This document shows positions 14,201-20,481 of a DNA stretch of 20,481 nucleotides, in pieces. The stretch is taken from the NCBI GenBank assembly GCA_964453155.1, contig CAYVQU010000090.1, positions 1-20,481 on the forward strand. The letters are read 5' to 3'. The position numbers were made by a program, and so were the translations under genes. The notes beneath the pieces are model-generated. The model had not been told where the DNA came from and did no database searches. It was given only the letters and a program-made list of their open reading frames with translations. How positions within the stretch are numbered: the first letter of the stretch is position 1; each line of letters opens with the position of its first letter. This DNA comes from CAYVQU01 sp964453155. GTDB lineage: Bacteria > Chloroflexota > Anaerolineae > Anaerolineales > UBA11858.

Positions 14201-14388
14201 TCTTTATTGGGATTGTAATCATCCTTGGGGACCAAAATATAACCATTCAACTTTGCCCAATAATTCACAATCTTCCAAGTAAATTTTTTATTTCTGAGAA
14301 TCACTTTGAGCCAAGGATTGCCACATTCTTGGCTTTTTTCTTGGTTGTCATACACTTCTGTTGGGCTTGGGGGTTTTTGCAAGTTCAT
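14197..14388 (-). CDS. small hypothetical protein (63 aa)
   Basis: A 63-residue frame lies 32 bases after the stop of the polymerase gene in the same direction. It is lysine- and tryptophan-rich (KKFTWKIVNYWAKLNG, then ILVPKDDYNPNKD) with no known motif and no good ribosome site. A second frame just upstream (14349-14407) encodes a related-looking peptide starting after FTWEMKNLANYE. It may be a real small gene or the remains of one; confidence is low. Confidence 0.35.
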   Translation of the reverse strand: MNLQKPPSPTEVYDNQEKSQECGNPWLKVILRNKKFTWKIVNYWAKLNGYILVPKDDYNPNKD

Positions 14389-14420
14389 AGTTAGCCAAAT
14401 TCTTCATTTCCCACGTAAAC

Positions 14421-16733
14421 TTATTCGAATGATAAATAAGGGCCAAATAAATCATTGGCTAATGAATCAGCTTCAAATTCTTCCCAATTATCATTTTGGG
14501 GCCATAACTCCAATTGACGCGCCCCACCGATCACTAAACTGCTTAGATCAGTTTCACTCATTCCAATAGGTTGCAATACTTGGTGAATGGCGCGAATCAT
14601 CAAGGTTCGGTATCGATCTTTGTCAATTCGGTCCCACTGAATGGGTACTGGCAATCCCCAAGCAATGACACCTGGTTTCTCACCAAGGACATACACCATT
14701 GGGATTCGTTGACCCACCCGAACATTAATCCCAGCAGCTCGCAATTGTTGAGCTGCTTTAGCGGCATCGGACTTGCCTTTATATTCATCCGGTTCTCTAG
14801 ACAATTTTTTGTGGGTAACGAGATCATCCATCAGTACTTTTTCATCATTTAATTCTTTAACATACCTGTGGATGATAACTAAAGCTGGCAAAACATGTTC
14901 ATGCAACCGCTCGAAAGTCGTTTCACTGGCCAGCAGTGATATAACTTCTTTTTCAGCATTCGTGATCCAGGTGGGGGTGTCGGCCCGGCGTTGGGCCATC
15001 CCGCGAACCTTTAGTTTTCCATCGTAGAATTTTCCAAAATATCGATTTGATGCTCCAATTCGGGGATTGATCTTTGAAGGTAAAAAAGCAATCCAATGGA
15101 ATATTCCTTCTAATTCAATATTCAGACCGGTTCGCAGATTAATTTCATCCATCAATGGTTGAAAATCTTCTGGGGATGTGGCCTCTTTCTTCTGTACAAA
15201 GACCGAATCTGTATTGGCTGCTAAAACTTTAAATCCATAATCTTGAGCAGCTTCAATCGCCCGGACTAACATTTCTCTTCCGATAGCACAAATCGCTTCG
15301 TGGGCCAGGATACGGCCATATAGATTGTGGGCATGACCTTGATATCCAAAAGAAACATATCCCAGCCACTTCAACCCATCAATTGCACCTTTTAAATATT
15401 CCCTGCGGGGATCATCAGCTGTCATTGCTCCTAACATCGCTTTGGCGAGTTTGCGTTTTTCCAATAAAGGTTTTAGCACCGTGGCAACCAGGCCGGGGGA
15501 ATCCTGATTAATGGGCATCTGACTCCGGGGTGTATTGCGAATCGTTATTCCCGCTTCTCCTGCCGTTTCGCCACTGATATTCCAGCCAGCCATAATCGAT
15601 GGATACATTGAAAAGAAATCTAACTCAGCAACATTGGGATGCAAGCCAGGCAGGGGATGATAAACTAATCCGCCGCCATCAGAGTCATTGAGTGCCATCA
15701 GGGGGCGAAATGGTTCAGTTTGTCTTTTTTTAAGGGGTACGAGTACGCCCCACCGTAATGCCTGCCGGATTTGCATGGCGGTGAAACCGGCCCCGGGACT
15801 ATTTCGAGATGCGATTTGGACATCGACCCCACTAACACGGGCCATTTCTATCGCGGCGTGAATATTGAAGCCACCGGTCATAACCGCATTCCCCGGATCA
15901 ACATGCCAACGGCCGTAGAGTAAAGTTTGAGCGGCCCGAAAGTGTACTTGCCCATAACTATTGTAGGTGAGTTCATCCTTAATTAGGGGTTCCTTTTTTG
16001 AATCTCGATTGGGGTTAAACTCAAGTTGAAAGTGTTTGGCTATTTTTGCTAAAAGTGGAAATAACCACTTATCACCATACGCGGCAATGATGACATCTGG
16101 ATCATAGGAATCCATTATTTCCACAAATCCTAATAGCAAGGATCGATCATCGCTAGTTTTTAATCGGCGGGTTGATTCGCCTGTTTTCAGAGTGATGTAT
16201 TTCGGTTCAGCATAGGTGGGATCTGAATCGGGTTCAATGATGAGTTCTCTCATTTGGGGCAAGTCATAACTGATGTTCCAAGGGCTGTCTAACACTTCCA
16301 TACCAGTGATCGTTTTTTCATTGACAGTTAGGCGACATTTTGCCATTGGGAAACTACCCGTTTCGCCCCCAAAACGTACTGAGAACGGAATTTTGGCATT
16401 GTAGAATTGAAGATATTTGAATCTTTTCTGGATGTTATAGAACACATTCTGTTGGGTAATTGGATCTCGGGATTGAATTTCAAGGACTTGAAGCCTGCCC
16501 TTGAAGAGATCTTTTTTGGTTTTGAATTGCATTTCGGGTGGATTCCGCCATCCTGATAAATATTTTGAAACTTCTTGTAATCTACTTATGTCTCTGGCAG
16601 CTAAATAAAACGATGTTGGGTAGGGATAGCTGAGTCGATACCGAACGCCATCATCCGAAATGATCCAAACAACTGCCCCTTCTTCTTGATCCGGGTAAAC
16701 TGAAAATAGCCAACCGATGATTTCATGAGACAT
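14421..16733 (-). CDS. family B DNA polymerase, exonuclease residues not visible
   Basis: The ATG at 16733 gives 770 residues; the frame also offers a GTG 33 bases earlier. Polymerase motifs are present: motif A AELDFFSMYPS (D at about 372), motif B LKWLGYVSFGYQG (K at about 455) and motif C VLAANTDSVFV, in which the usual DTDS is NTDS (N about 507, D about 509). In RB69 polymerase the second aspartate of this motif is the metal ligand, so activity may remain. NRYFGKFYDGKLKVRGM matches the region after the palm. The 3'-5' exonuclease region is there in outline (DPDVIIAAYGDKWLFPLL), but the ExoI DxE motif is replaced by MRELIIEPDS, so proofreading is probably lost. It is the last gene of a cassette with a coiled-coil protein, a RecA-fold protein and a LuxR regulator. 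A translesion or repair role is more likely than bulk replication; piPolB of pipolins is an alternative I find less likely. Confidence 0.85.
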   Translation of the reverse strand: MSHEIIGWLFSVYPDQEEGAVVWIISDDGVRYRLSYPYPTSFYLAARDISRLQEVSKYLSGWRNPPEMQFKTKKDLFKGRLQVLEIQSRDPITQQNVFYNIQKRFKYLQFYNAKIPFSVRFGGETGSFPMAKCRLTVNEKTITGMEVLDSPWNISYDLPQMRELIIEPDSDPTYAEPKYITLKTGESTRRLKTSDDRSLLLGFVEIMDSYDPDVIIAAYGDKWLFPLLAKIAKHFQLEFNPNRDSKKEPLIKDELTYNSYGQVHFRAAQTLLYGRWHVDPGNAVMTGGFNIHAAIEMARVSGVDVQIASRNSPGAGFTAMQIRQALRWGVLVPLKKRQTEPFRPLMALNDSDGGGLVYHPLPGLHPNVAELDFFSMYPSIMAGWNISGETAGEAGITIRNTPRSQMPINQDSPGLVATVLKPLLEKRKLAKAMLGAMTADDPRREYLKGAIDGLKWLGYVSFGYQGHAHNLYGRILAHEAICAIGREMLVRAIEAAQDYGFKVLAANTDSVFVQKKEATSPEDFQPLMDEINLRTGLNIELEGIFHWIAFLPSKINPRIGASNRYFGKFYDGKLKVRGMAQRRADTPTWITNAEKEVISLLASETTFERLHEHVLPALVIIHRYVKELNDEKVLMDDLVTHKKLSREPDEYKGKSDAAKAAQQLRAAGINVRVGQRIPMVYVLGEKPGVIAWGLPVPIQWDRIDKDRYRTLMIRAIHQVLQPIGMSETDLSSLVIGGARQLELWPQNDNWEEFEADSLANDLFGPYLSFE

Positions 16734-17133
16734 AACTGGGATATACGATTTCAATGAGTTCTTCACGTAGATTTTTCCTGAACAATTCCATCTCTGACAG
16801 TACGTTATCTATTTCACCTTTCAGGTAAATATTTTTAGTTTCAACGATATTTAACCGTTCCTCAAGCGATTGCAACTGCTGTTGTTGAGCCAAAATTCTC
16901 CCTTCCAGTTTGTAAATTGCTTTTTCTTGTTCAAGATTTATGCACAGCAAAATACTCGTAATGGGCAGCGGGTGCTTCGCTTTCTCAGCCGCAGGGACAT
17001 GGAATTCTGCCTTATTCCACATTTCATCAAAATGGGCTTTGTCATCTCTGAGCAGTAGGGCCCGGCGTAGTTCTCCGAACATACTGCGCTCAAGCTTAAA
17101 TTGGTGCGAAAAGGGGGGGAGTGTGTGACCCAT
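16723..17133 (-). CDS. coiled-coil protein of the polymerase cassette
   Basis: The ATG at 17133 has AGAGGT seven bases upstream; a TTG 21 bases earlier is a weaker choice. The 136-residue product has an N-terminal helical part (FKLERSMFGELRRALLLRDD, then EMWNKAEFHVPAAEKAKHPL) and from about residue 65 a long coiled coil (EKAIYKLEGRILAQQQQLQS and on). It overlaps the RecA-fold gene before it by 38 bases and the polymerase after it by 11 bases, so the three are translated together. I recall similar proteins beside polymerases in Chloroflexota, but could not check. A scaffold or polymerase partner is plausible. Confidence 0.65.
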   Translation of the reverse strand: MGHTLPPFSHQFKLERSMFGELRRALLLRDDKAHFDEMWNKAEFHVPAAEKAKHPLPITSILLCINLEQEKAIYKLEGRILAQQQQLQSLEERLNIVETKNIYLKGEIDNVLSEMELFRKNLREELIEIVYPSYVS

Positions 17134-17611
17134 CGGTAATACCTCTAAAATCAATTTCTGTGGTGATCCTGGCTAATACATGTTCCAGTCTTTCAAAAGG
17201 GGAGCGTGTTTTTGCGCTTAGAAATACCAAACTTGCCTGGCTCAATCGTTCTAACTCGACCTGACACTCGAAAAACAATTCGTCTATTCTGTGATCATCC
17301 TCATCTCGAAAGCGAGCAAGCATATCTGTTACGAATAATGGCACTGGATCGGTTTTTAATTCCGACAAAAAATCTACCAGTTGGATACAGGTTTCTGCCC
17401 TTGAAAAATGAAGATGCTCCCTGAGAATCGTTTCATAGTTCTGTCCTACCCGTCCTGCAAGGATGTACGTAATTTCGTAAAAAGGTAAATTATTACCGCA
17501 AACGAGTAGTCTAACCCCTGTTGTTAGCGCTAATTCAATAATGAGATTCAGGGTTTCATTTTCAGGAACACGATATAGATTTCCAGTGGAGAGAATGCTC
17601 AGTTGTTTCAT
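17096..17611 (-). CDS. RecA/Rad55-fold protein without a Walker A motif
   Basis: The 171-residue protein has the strand and helix rhythm of a RecA-like core. Where Walker A should be, it reads RLLVCGNNLPFYEITYIL (34-51), without the GKS/GKT. A Walker-B-like strand VPLFVTDMLARF (90-101) with D96 follows, then a conserved-looking arginine/aspartate cluster (RFRDEDDHRIDE) and a strand ASLVFLSAK. It is probably a non-hydrolysing RecA paralogue that organises the polymerase on DNA. The start ATG at 17611 follows a GGGGGA that is very close to it. It leads the three-gene polymerase cassette. Confidence 0.6.
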   Translation of the reverse strand: MKQLSILSTGNLYRVPENETLNLIIELALTTGVRLLVCGNNLPFYEITYILAGRVGQNYETILREHLHFSRAETCIQLVDFLSELKTDPVPLFVTDMLARFRDEDDHRIDELFFECQVELERLSQASLVFLSAKTRSPFERLEHVLARITTEIDFRGITDGSHTPPLFAPI

Positions 17612-17678
17612 TCCCCCAGGATATATTTATGGTTGAAAATCTTCAATCCCCCATGGCAGTATTATTTTGGTGATTCAC

Positions 17679-17695
17679 GGGGTACCCCATTGGGG
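17679..17695. promoter_or_regulatory. palindrome between regulator and polymerase cassette
   Basis: GGGGTACCCC (17679-17688) is a perfect 10-base palindrome, and its right half also pairs with GGGG at 17692-17695 around ATT. It lies in the 136-base gap upstream of the RecA-fold gene and may be an operator or a hairpin; nothing else is recognised in the gap. Confidence 0.35.
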
Positions 17696-17747
17696 GACAC
17701 ACCGGTACGGGTATCAACCCTCCTTGACCAGTAGATATGGGATCATT

Positions 17748-18164
17748 TTACGAATCAAACTTTGAAAAATCCCAGCCTCTCAACATGTAACGTAATTGAT
17801 GGCGACCCCTGGCATGAAATTTGGGTAATACTCTACTGAAATGGGTTTTGACTGTTTCCGCAGATATGAACAGTTTCTGGGCAATTTCATCATTGGTGTA
17901 CCCTAAACAAGCCAAAGCAGCAACTTCTTGTTGCCGTTCAGGAAGTTCTTCCCAAATTTGGACTAACTCGTCCGTAGCGTGAAAATAGGATTGAAGGGCT
18001 TGAATAAGTAGAGCAGTGGCCAGATCTTCAGGTTTTTCTTGTTCTTTCGCGGCTAACTTATTCAACATATCCAGATGCTCTTCTTCTAGAAACAACACCA
18101 ATTTTTTGGAGCTGTTTAATATTCGGGCAACATTTTCAACAATTTGATCAAAACCAGAAGACAT
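17748..18164 (-). CDS. LuxR/GerE-type transcriptional regulator
   Basis: The 138-residue protein has a C-terminal LuxR-type helix-turn-helix at about 73-127, with LPERQQEVAALACLGYTNDE and then AQKLFISAETVKTHFSRVL, in which the recognition helix is ETVKTHFSRV. The N-terminal part (about 20-65) is a helical EEEHLDMLNKLAAKEQEKPE segment, not a receiver or autoinducer domain, so its signal is unknown. It has its own strong promoter with an inverted repeat over the start of transcription, which suggests autoregulation. It is 136 bases upstream of the RecA-fold, coiled-coil and polymerase genes and probably controls them. Confidence 0.8.
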   Translation of the reverse strand: MSSGFDQIVENVARILNSSKKLVLFLEEEHLDMLNKLAAKEQEKPEDLATALLIQALQSYFHATDELVQIWEELPERQQEVAALACLGYTNDEIAQKLFISAETVKTHFSRVLPKFHARGRHQLRYMLRGWDFSKFDS

Positions 18165-18188
18165 TTTTCATCTCAAAAAACACCAATC

Positions 18189-18234
18189 AATAGAATTTAT
18201 GTTCTATTATAGCGATGATCAAATTTCTTGGCAA
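18189..18234 (-). promoter_or_regulatory. promoter and operator-like repeat of the LuxR-type gene
   Basis: On the minus strand TTGCCA (18229-18234) and a perfect TATAAT (18206-18211) are 17 bases apart. A perfect inverted repeat AATAGAA-6-TTCTATT (18189-18208) overlaps the -10 box and the start of transcription, a typical position for a repressor or autoregulator. Confidence 0.75.
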
Positions 18235-18328
18235 CAGCGCATAGCCGTACTTAATTCCTATATTTGGCAGAATTACTAATGGAGTAGAAGCATATGATAG
18301 AATTTGAATAGAAAAGGGAAATAAAACC

Positions 18329-18456
18329 GGGTGATGATATGGTGAGTTACCGCTGCCCCTCTTTCCCGGATTGGCACACGCAGGGATGGTGCGTGGCACC
18401 GAGATGATATCATAAACGATGCCGCTCGCGCAATTGCGTGGGCGGTTTTGTGTTTT
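18329..18456 (+). ncRNA. GC-rich structured leader or small RNA candidate ending in a terminator-like hairpin
   Basis: In an AT-rich setting this stretch is GC-rich and full of complementarity: CCGGG pairs with a later CCCGG around GGT-5-ACC, CACGCA pairs with TGCGTG (competing with GGTGC/GCACC), and a ten-pair stem 18422-18431 with 18436-18445 around AATT is followed by TTTTGTGTTTT. The last hairpin is a terminator by form and lies 25 bases before the ATG of the HEPN-like gene. It could be an attenuated leader or a free small RNA. No known riboswitch class was recognised, and no clear promoter was found. Confidence 0.4.
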
Positions 18457-18470
18457 ATGGGAGTCAAAAA

Positions 18471-19328
18471 ATGACAGATTCATCTTTAGCAAATGCCCTT
18501 ATCCAGGTGATGCACGATTATGAAACCAAATGGGAAAAACAGCTTCAAGAACGTGATGAACAAATAGATTTGCTTGAGCAAGAAATTTTAGAGTTGAAAA
18601 ATTCATTTGCAGAACCAACGACATATGGCGATTTGTTTGATGAACGATTACGTGACAGATTATCTAAAATGCCCAATGCTCCATCAGATACAATTGTCCG
18701 AGAATCTGGGGTTGTCCTTGAACATAGATTAAGAGAAGTGATAGATTCTCGTAGAAAATCACTATTTGGCGTTCGATTAGTTAACGCATTATTTGATCCT
18801 GAAGAAGGGGGCCTTGTGTTCAGCGATCACTCGGGCGAACAAGGTGGAGTACTCGATTTGTATAAAGGGGCGATGAAGTTTATTCGAAATCCGGTGATGC
18901 ATAAGATAATTGAATTTCAAGAAGAAACTGCGCAAATACTCGTTCGAATGATCGATTCCTTGCTTATTCTGTTGGAAGAAGGTCAACCACGACATGGGGA
19001 TACAATTAATCTTGAAGTTACACTTAAGAGTGTTCGTCTAATGCTCTCTCGAAGACCTGTTTCAAAGGGACAACGAAATCTTTATCATGCACTAATAGAA
19101 GGTGAAAAATCAAATTATGAATTAGCCGAAATACTAGGCATCGAAAGATCGTCTTTAGCTGGTATTTTGGGGGCTTTGGGCATGAGAATCAACAAAACTA
19201 AAGGACTTGAAGGAAAGGGTGGGATTGGTTGTATTTTTGCGATACATAATAAAGCTGATGGGAAATGGTATTACAAATTGAAACCAATACTCATCGAAGC
19301 CCTGAAATTAGAAGGCATAATCTCATAA
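18471..19328 (+). CDS. Ymh/TIGR02391-family protein, HEPN-like, with C-terminal winged-helix-like part
   Basis: The ATG at 18471 has GGGAG seven bases upstream; a GTG 33 bases earlier lies inside a hairpin and is less likely. The 285-residue protein has a coiled N-terminus (15-45), then the TIGR02391/Hypoth_Ymh pattern: EHRLREVID, LVNALFDPEEGGL and YKGAMKFIRNPVMHKII. The RNPVMH segment (R139, H144) is an Rx4H motif as in HEPN ribonucleases. A C-terminal part (200-270) with NYELAEILGIERSSLAGILG reads like a winged helix. HEPN proteins act mostly as RNases in defence and toxin systems. It precedes a second HEPN-like gene in the same direction by 196 bases. Confidence 0.75.
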   Translation: MTDSSLANALIQVMHDYETKWEKQLQERDEQIDLLEQEILELKNSFAEPTTYGDLFDERLRDRLSKMPNAPSDTIVRESGVVLEHRLREVIDSRRKSLFGVRLVNALFDPEEGGLVFSDHSGEQGGVLDLYKGAMKFIRNPVMHKIIEFQEETAQILVRMIDSLLILLEEGQPRHGDTINLEVTLKSVRLMLSRRPVSKGQRNLYHALIEGEKSNYELAEILGIERSSLAGILGALGMRINKTKGLEGKGGIGCIFAIHNKADGKWYYKLKPILIEALKLEGIIS

Positions 19329-19524
19329 CTCCATGAATAATTTTACCGACAATGCAAATTTCATCCTTTTCTTAAATCCTGATGATTTAGAAGTACAACA
19401 TTATCGAAGTTTATTAAGAAGTTATGCATCTCAAAATTAAAATTTTTCCTTTTCATGATATCTAAATTCAGTTAAAGAATATTTAGGATGTTAAAGATTT
19501 TTGAGTTATTTCAAGGGATTTGTG

Positions 19525-20229
19525 ATGGAAATTATCAAAAGTGGAGCCGTCAAAAAAATCTACTGTAAAACATGTAAGGGCAGAACTCATCATGAATTAA
19601 AGGCAATTCATAAAAGAAATTATCAGGAAGTAGAAGGTGAGAATACACCATTTCCACAACTTGTTTATTGGGAAGATTTTGAATATGGATTCTGGATTTG
19701 TAAAGGTTGTGACACGGCATCACTAGAAGAAAAATATACTAATATTGGAATGTATGATAAAAATGGAGATGAATACTTCTGGGAAGAAACCTTGTATCCA
19801 AAACGAGATAGAGTAGATTTGCCAATAAAGTACTTTCGACAATTACCGAAAAAGCTCGACAAAATTTATGGAGAAACTTTGCAGGCACAAAACAACGAAT
19901 TGCCAATATTAGCTTCAATTGGCATAAGAGCATTGCTAGAAGGAATATGTGCAGATAAAGATATCAAGGGCGGAAATTTAAAAACAAAAATTGAAAACTT
20001 ATCAAGTATCCTTCCCAAAAATATAGTAACAAATTTACACACTATACGTTTCTTAGGTAATGATGCAGCTCATGAATTGGCAGCACCTCGTCGTTCAGAA
20101 ATAATACTTGCAATAGAAATTTGTGAAGATCTCTTAAATTTTCTTTATGAACTTGATTATAAGGCCGGAAGATTGGCAAAAATGCAAGAAAATCGAAAGA
20201 TTGTTAGTACCCAAAAAGAGTCTGAGTAA
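19525..20229 (+). CDS. DUF4145-like protein with zinc ribbon
   Basis: The ATG at 19525 has AAGGGA six bases upstream and is preferred over a TTG at 19501. The 234-residue protein has an N-terminal zinc ribbon (C14, C17 in YCKTCKGR and C59, C62 in WICKGC) and a C-terminal helical domain typical of DUF4145: LASIGIRALLEGICADK, then IRFLGNDAAHELAAPRR with R175 and H183, and a long last helix. DUF4145 domains are often fused to or found beside restriction and other defence genes. The gene is AT-rich, as is the one before it, suggesting recent acquisition. Function unknown; a role in phage defence is inferred from family context only. Confidence 0.75.
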   Translation: MEIIKSGAVKKIYCKTCKGRTHHELKAIHKRNYQEVEGENTPFPQLVYWEDFEYGFWICKGCDTASLEEKYTNIGMYDKNGDEYFWEETLYPKRDRVDLPIKYFRQLPKKLDKIYGETLQAQNNELPILASIGIRALLEGICADKDIKGGNLKTKIENLSSILPKNIVTNLHTIRFLGNDAAHELAAPRRSEIILAIEICEDLLNFLYELDYKAGRLAKMQENRKIVSTQKESE

Positions 20230-20481
20230 TATTTGCTTATGGTGGCAAACCTCCTAAAAATAGCTTTATCTTTAGCGGTAGGTGTCTAGGGATAAGCATT
20301 TGTAGCGAAATCACAATGACGAAACAGGTTTGTAATTGAAAAATGTCTTTATTATGCCATTTGGGGAATATTAAAACGGAAGGGTTTCGCTTGCGTATAG
20401 ATTAGCTGATAATTTTTACACACAAAAAATGTGTCATCTCAAAAAGTAGCGGTAGAACAGAAAATTAACGAAAAACATAGG
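20230..20481. other. AT-rich intergenic end of window
   Basis: I see no gene, terminator or repeat that I can support in this stretch. It also lacks any visible copy of the tRNA-Leu 3' end, so it does not mark the right end of the integrated element. Confidence 0.4.

Noticed and set aside
14421..16733. Primer-independent PolB of a pipolin, suggested by the nearby integrase and tRNA-Leu
   Set aside because: The long N-terminal domain and the motifs read like a standard archaeal or Pol II type enzyme, and I cannot point to the piPolB-specific insertions.
18235..18241. CAGCGCA matching the tRNA-Leu 3' end, as a possible right attachment site
   Set aside because: Only seven bases match and the flanks differ; a match of this length is expected by chance and it lies at the -35 box of the LuxR-type gene.

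Overview
The window looks like a chromosomal segment of a Chloroflexota (Anaerolineae-like) bacterium. The pointers are Thr-Pro-rich extracellular stalks, ArnT-like GT-C glycosyltransferases, a plsX-fabF pair, and a family B DNA polymerase cassette of a kind I associate with that phylum. The taxonomic call is an inference and was not tested by any search.

Left part (1-5620) is ordinary chromosome. It holds two multi-span GT39/ArnT-like glycosyltransferases (the first runs off the left edge), then fabF and plsX with a 4-base overlap, all on the minus strand. A plus-strand tRNA-Leu(GAG) with its own promoter closes this part.

The centre (5621-14200) reads as a complete inovirus-like (filamentous phage) prophage beside that tRNA gene. 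A tyrosine integrase lies with its 3' end 40 bases from the tRNA. In transcription order on the minus strand the structural block is: ribbon-helix-helix regulator, pV-like ssDNA-binding candidate, 40-residue pVIII-like coat candidate, terminator, 36-residue and 70-residue membrane proteins, pIII-like adsorption protein with signal peptide and C-terminal anchor, 43-residue membrane protein, Zot/pI ATPase, and an overlapping membrane-anchored Thr/Pro stalk protein. This matches the Ff order V - VIII - t - III - VI - I. After a hairpin-rich intergenic region comes a second operon: HUH replication initiator, two small unknowns, a second degenerate HUH-like protein, an HTH/zinc-ribbon protein and the integrase. 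Five of the six genes overlap the preceding one, four of these by an ATGA. Three of the small membrane genes (12863-12985, 12681-12791, 11087-11218) are very short and easily missed. The 350-base control region before a divergent XRE repressor carries a 119-base nested hairpin, a near-consensus promoter and a 9-base inverted repeat.

Right part (14200-20481) has an accessory replication cassette on the minus strand: LuxR-type regulator, RecA-fold protein without a Walker A, coiled-coil protein, and a family B DNA polymerase lacking visible exonuclease residues. Two AT-rich plus-strand genes with HEPN-like motifs follow, the first preceded by a GC-rich structured island ending in a terminator-like hairpin. 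I see no second copy of the tRNA 3' end, so whether this part is carried by the same element or is host DNA cannot be settled here.
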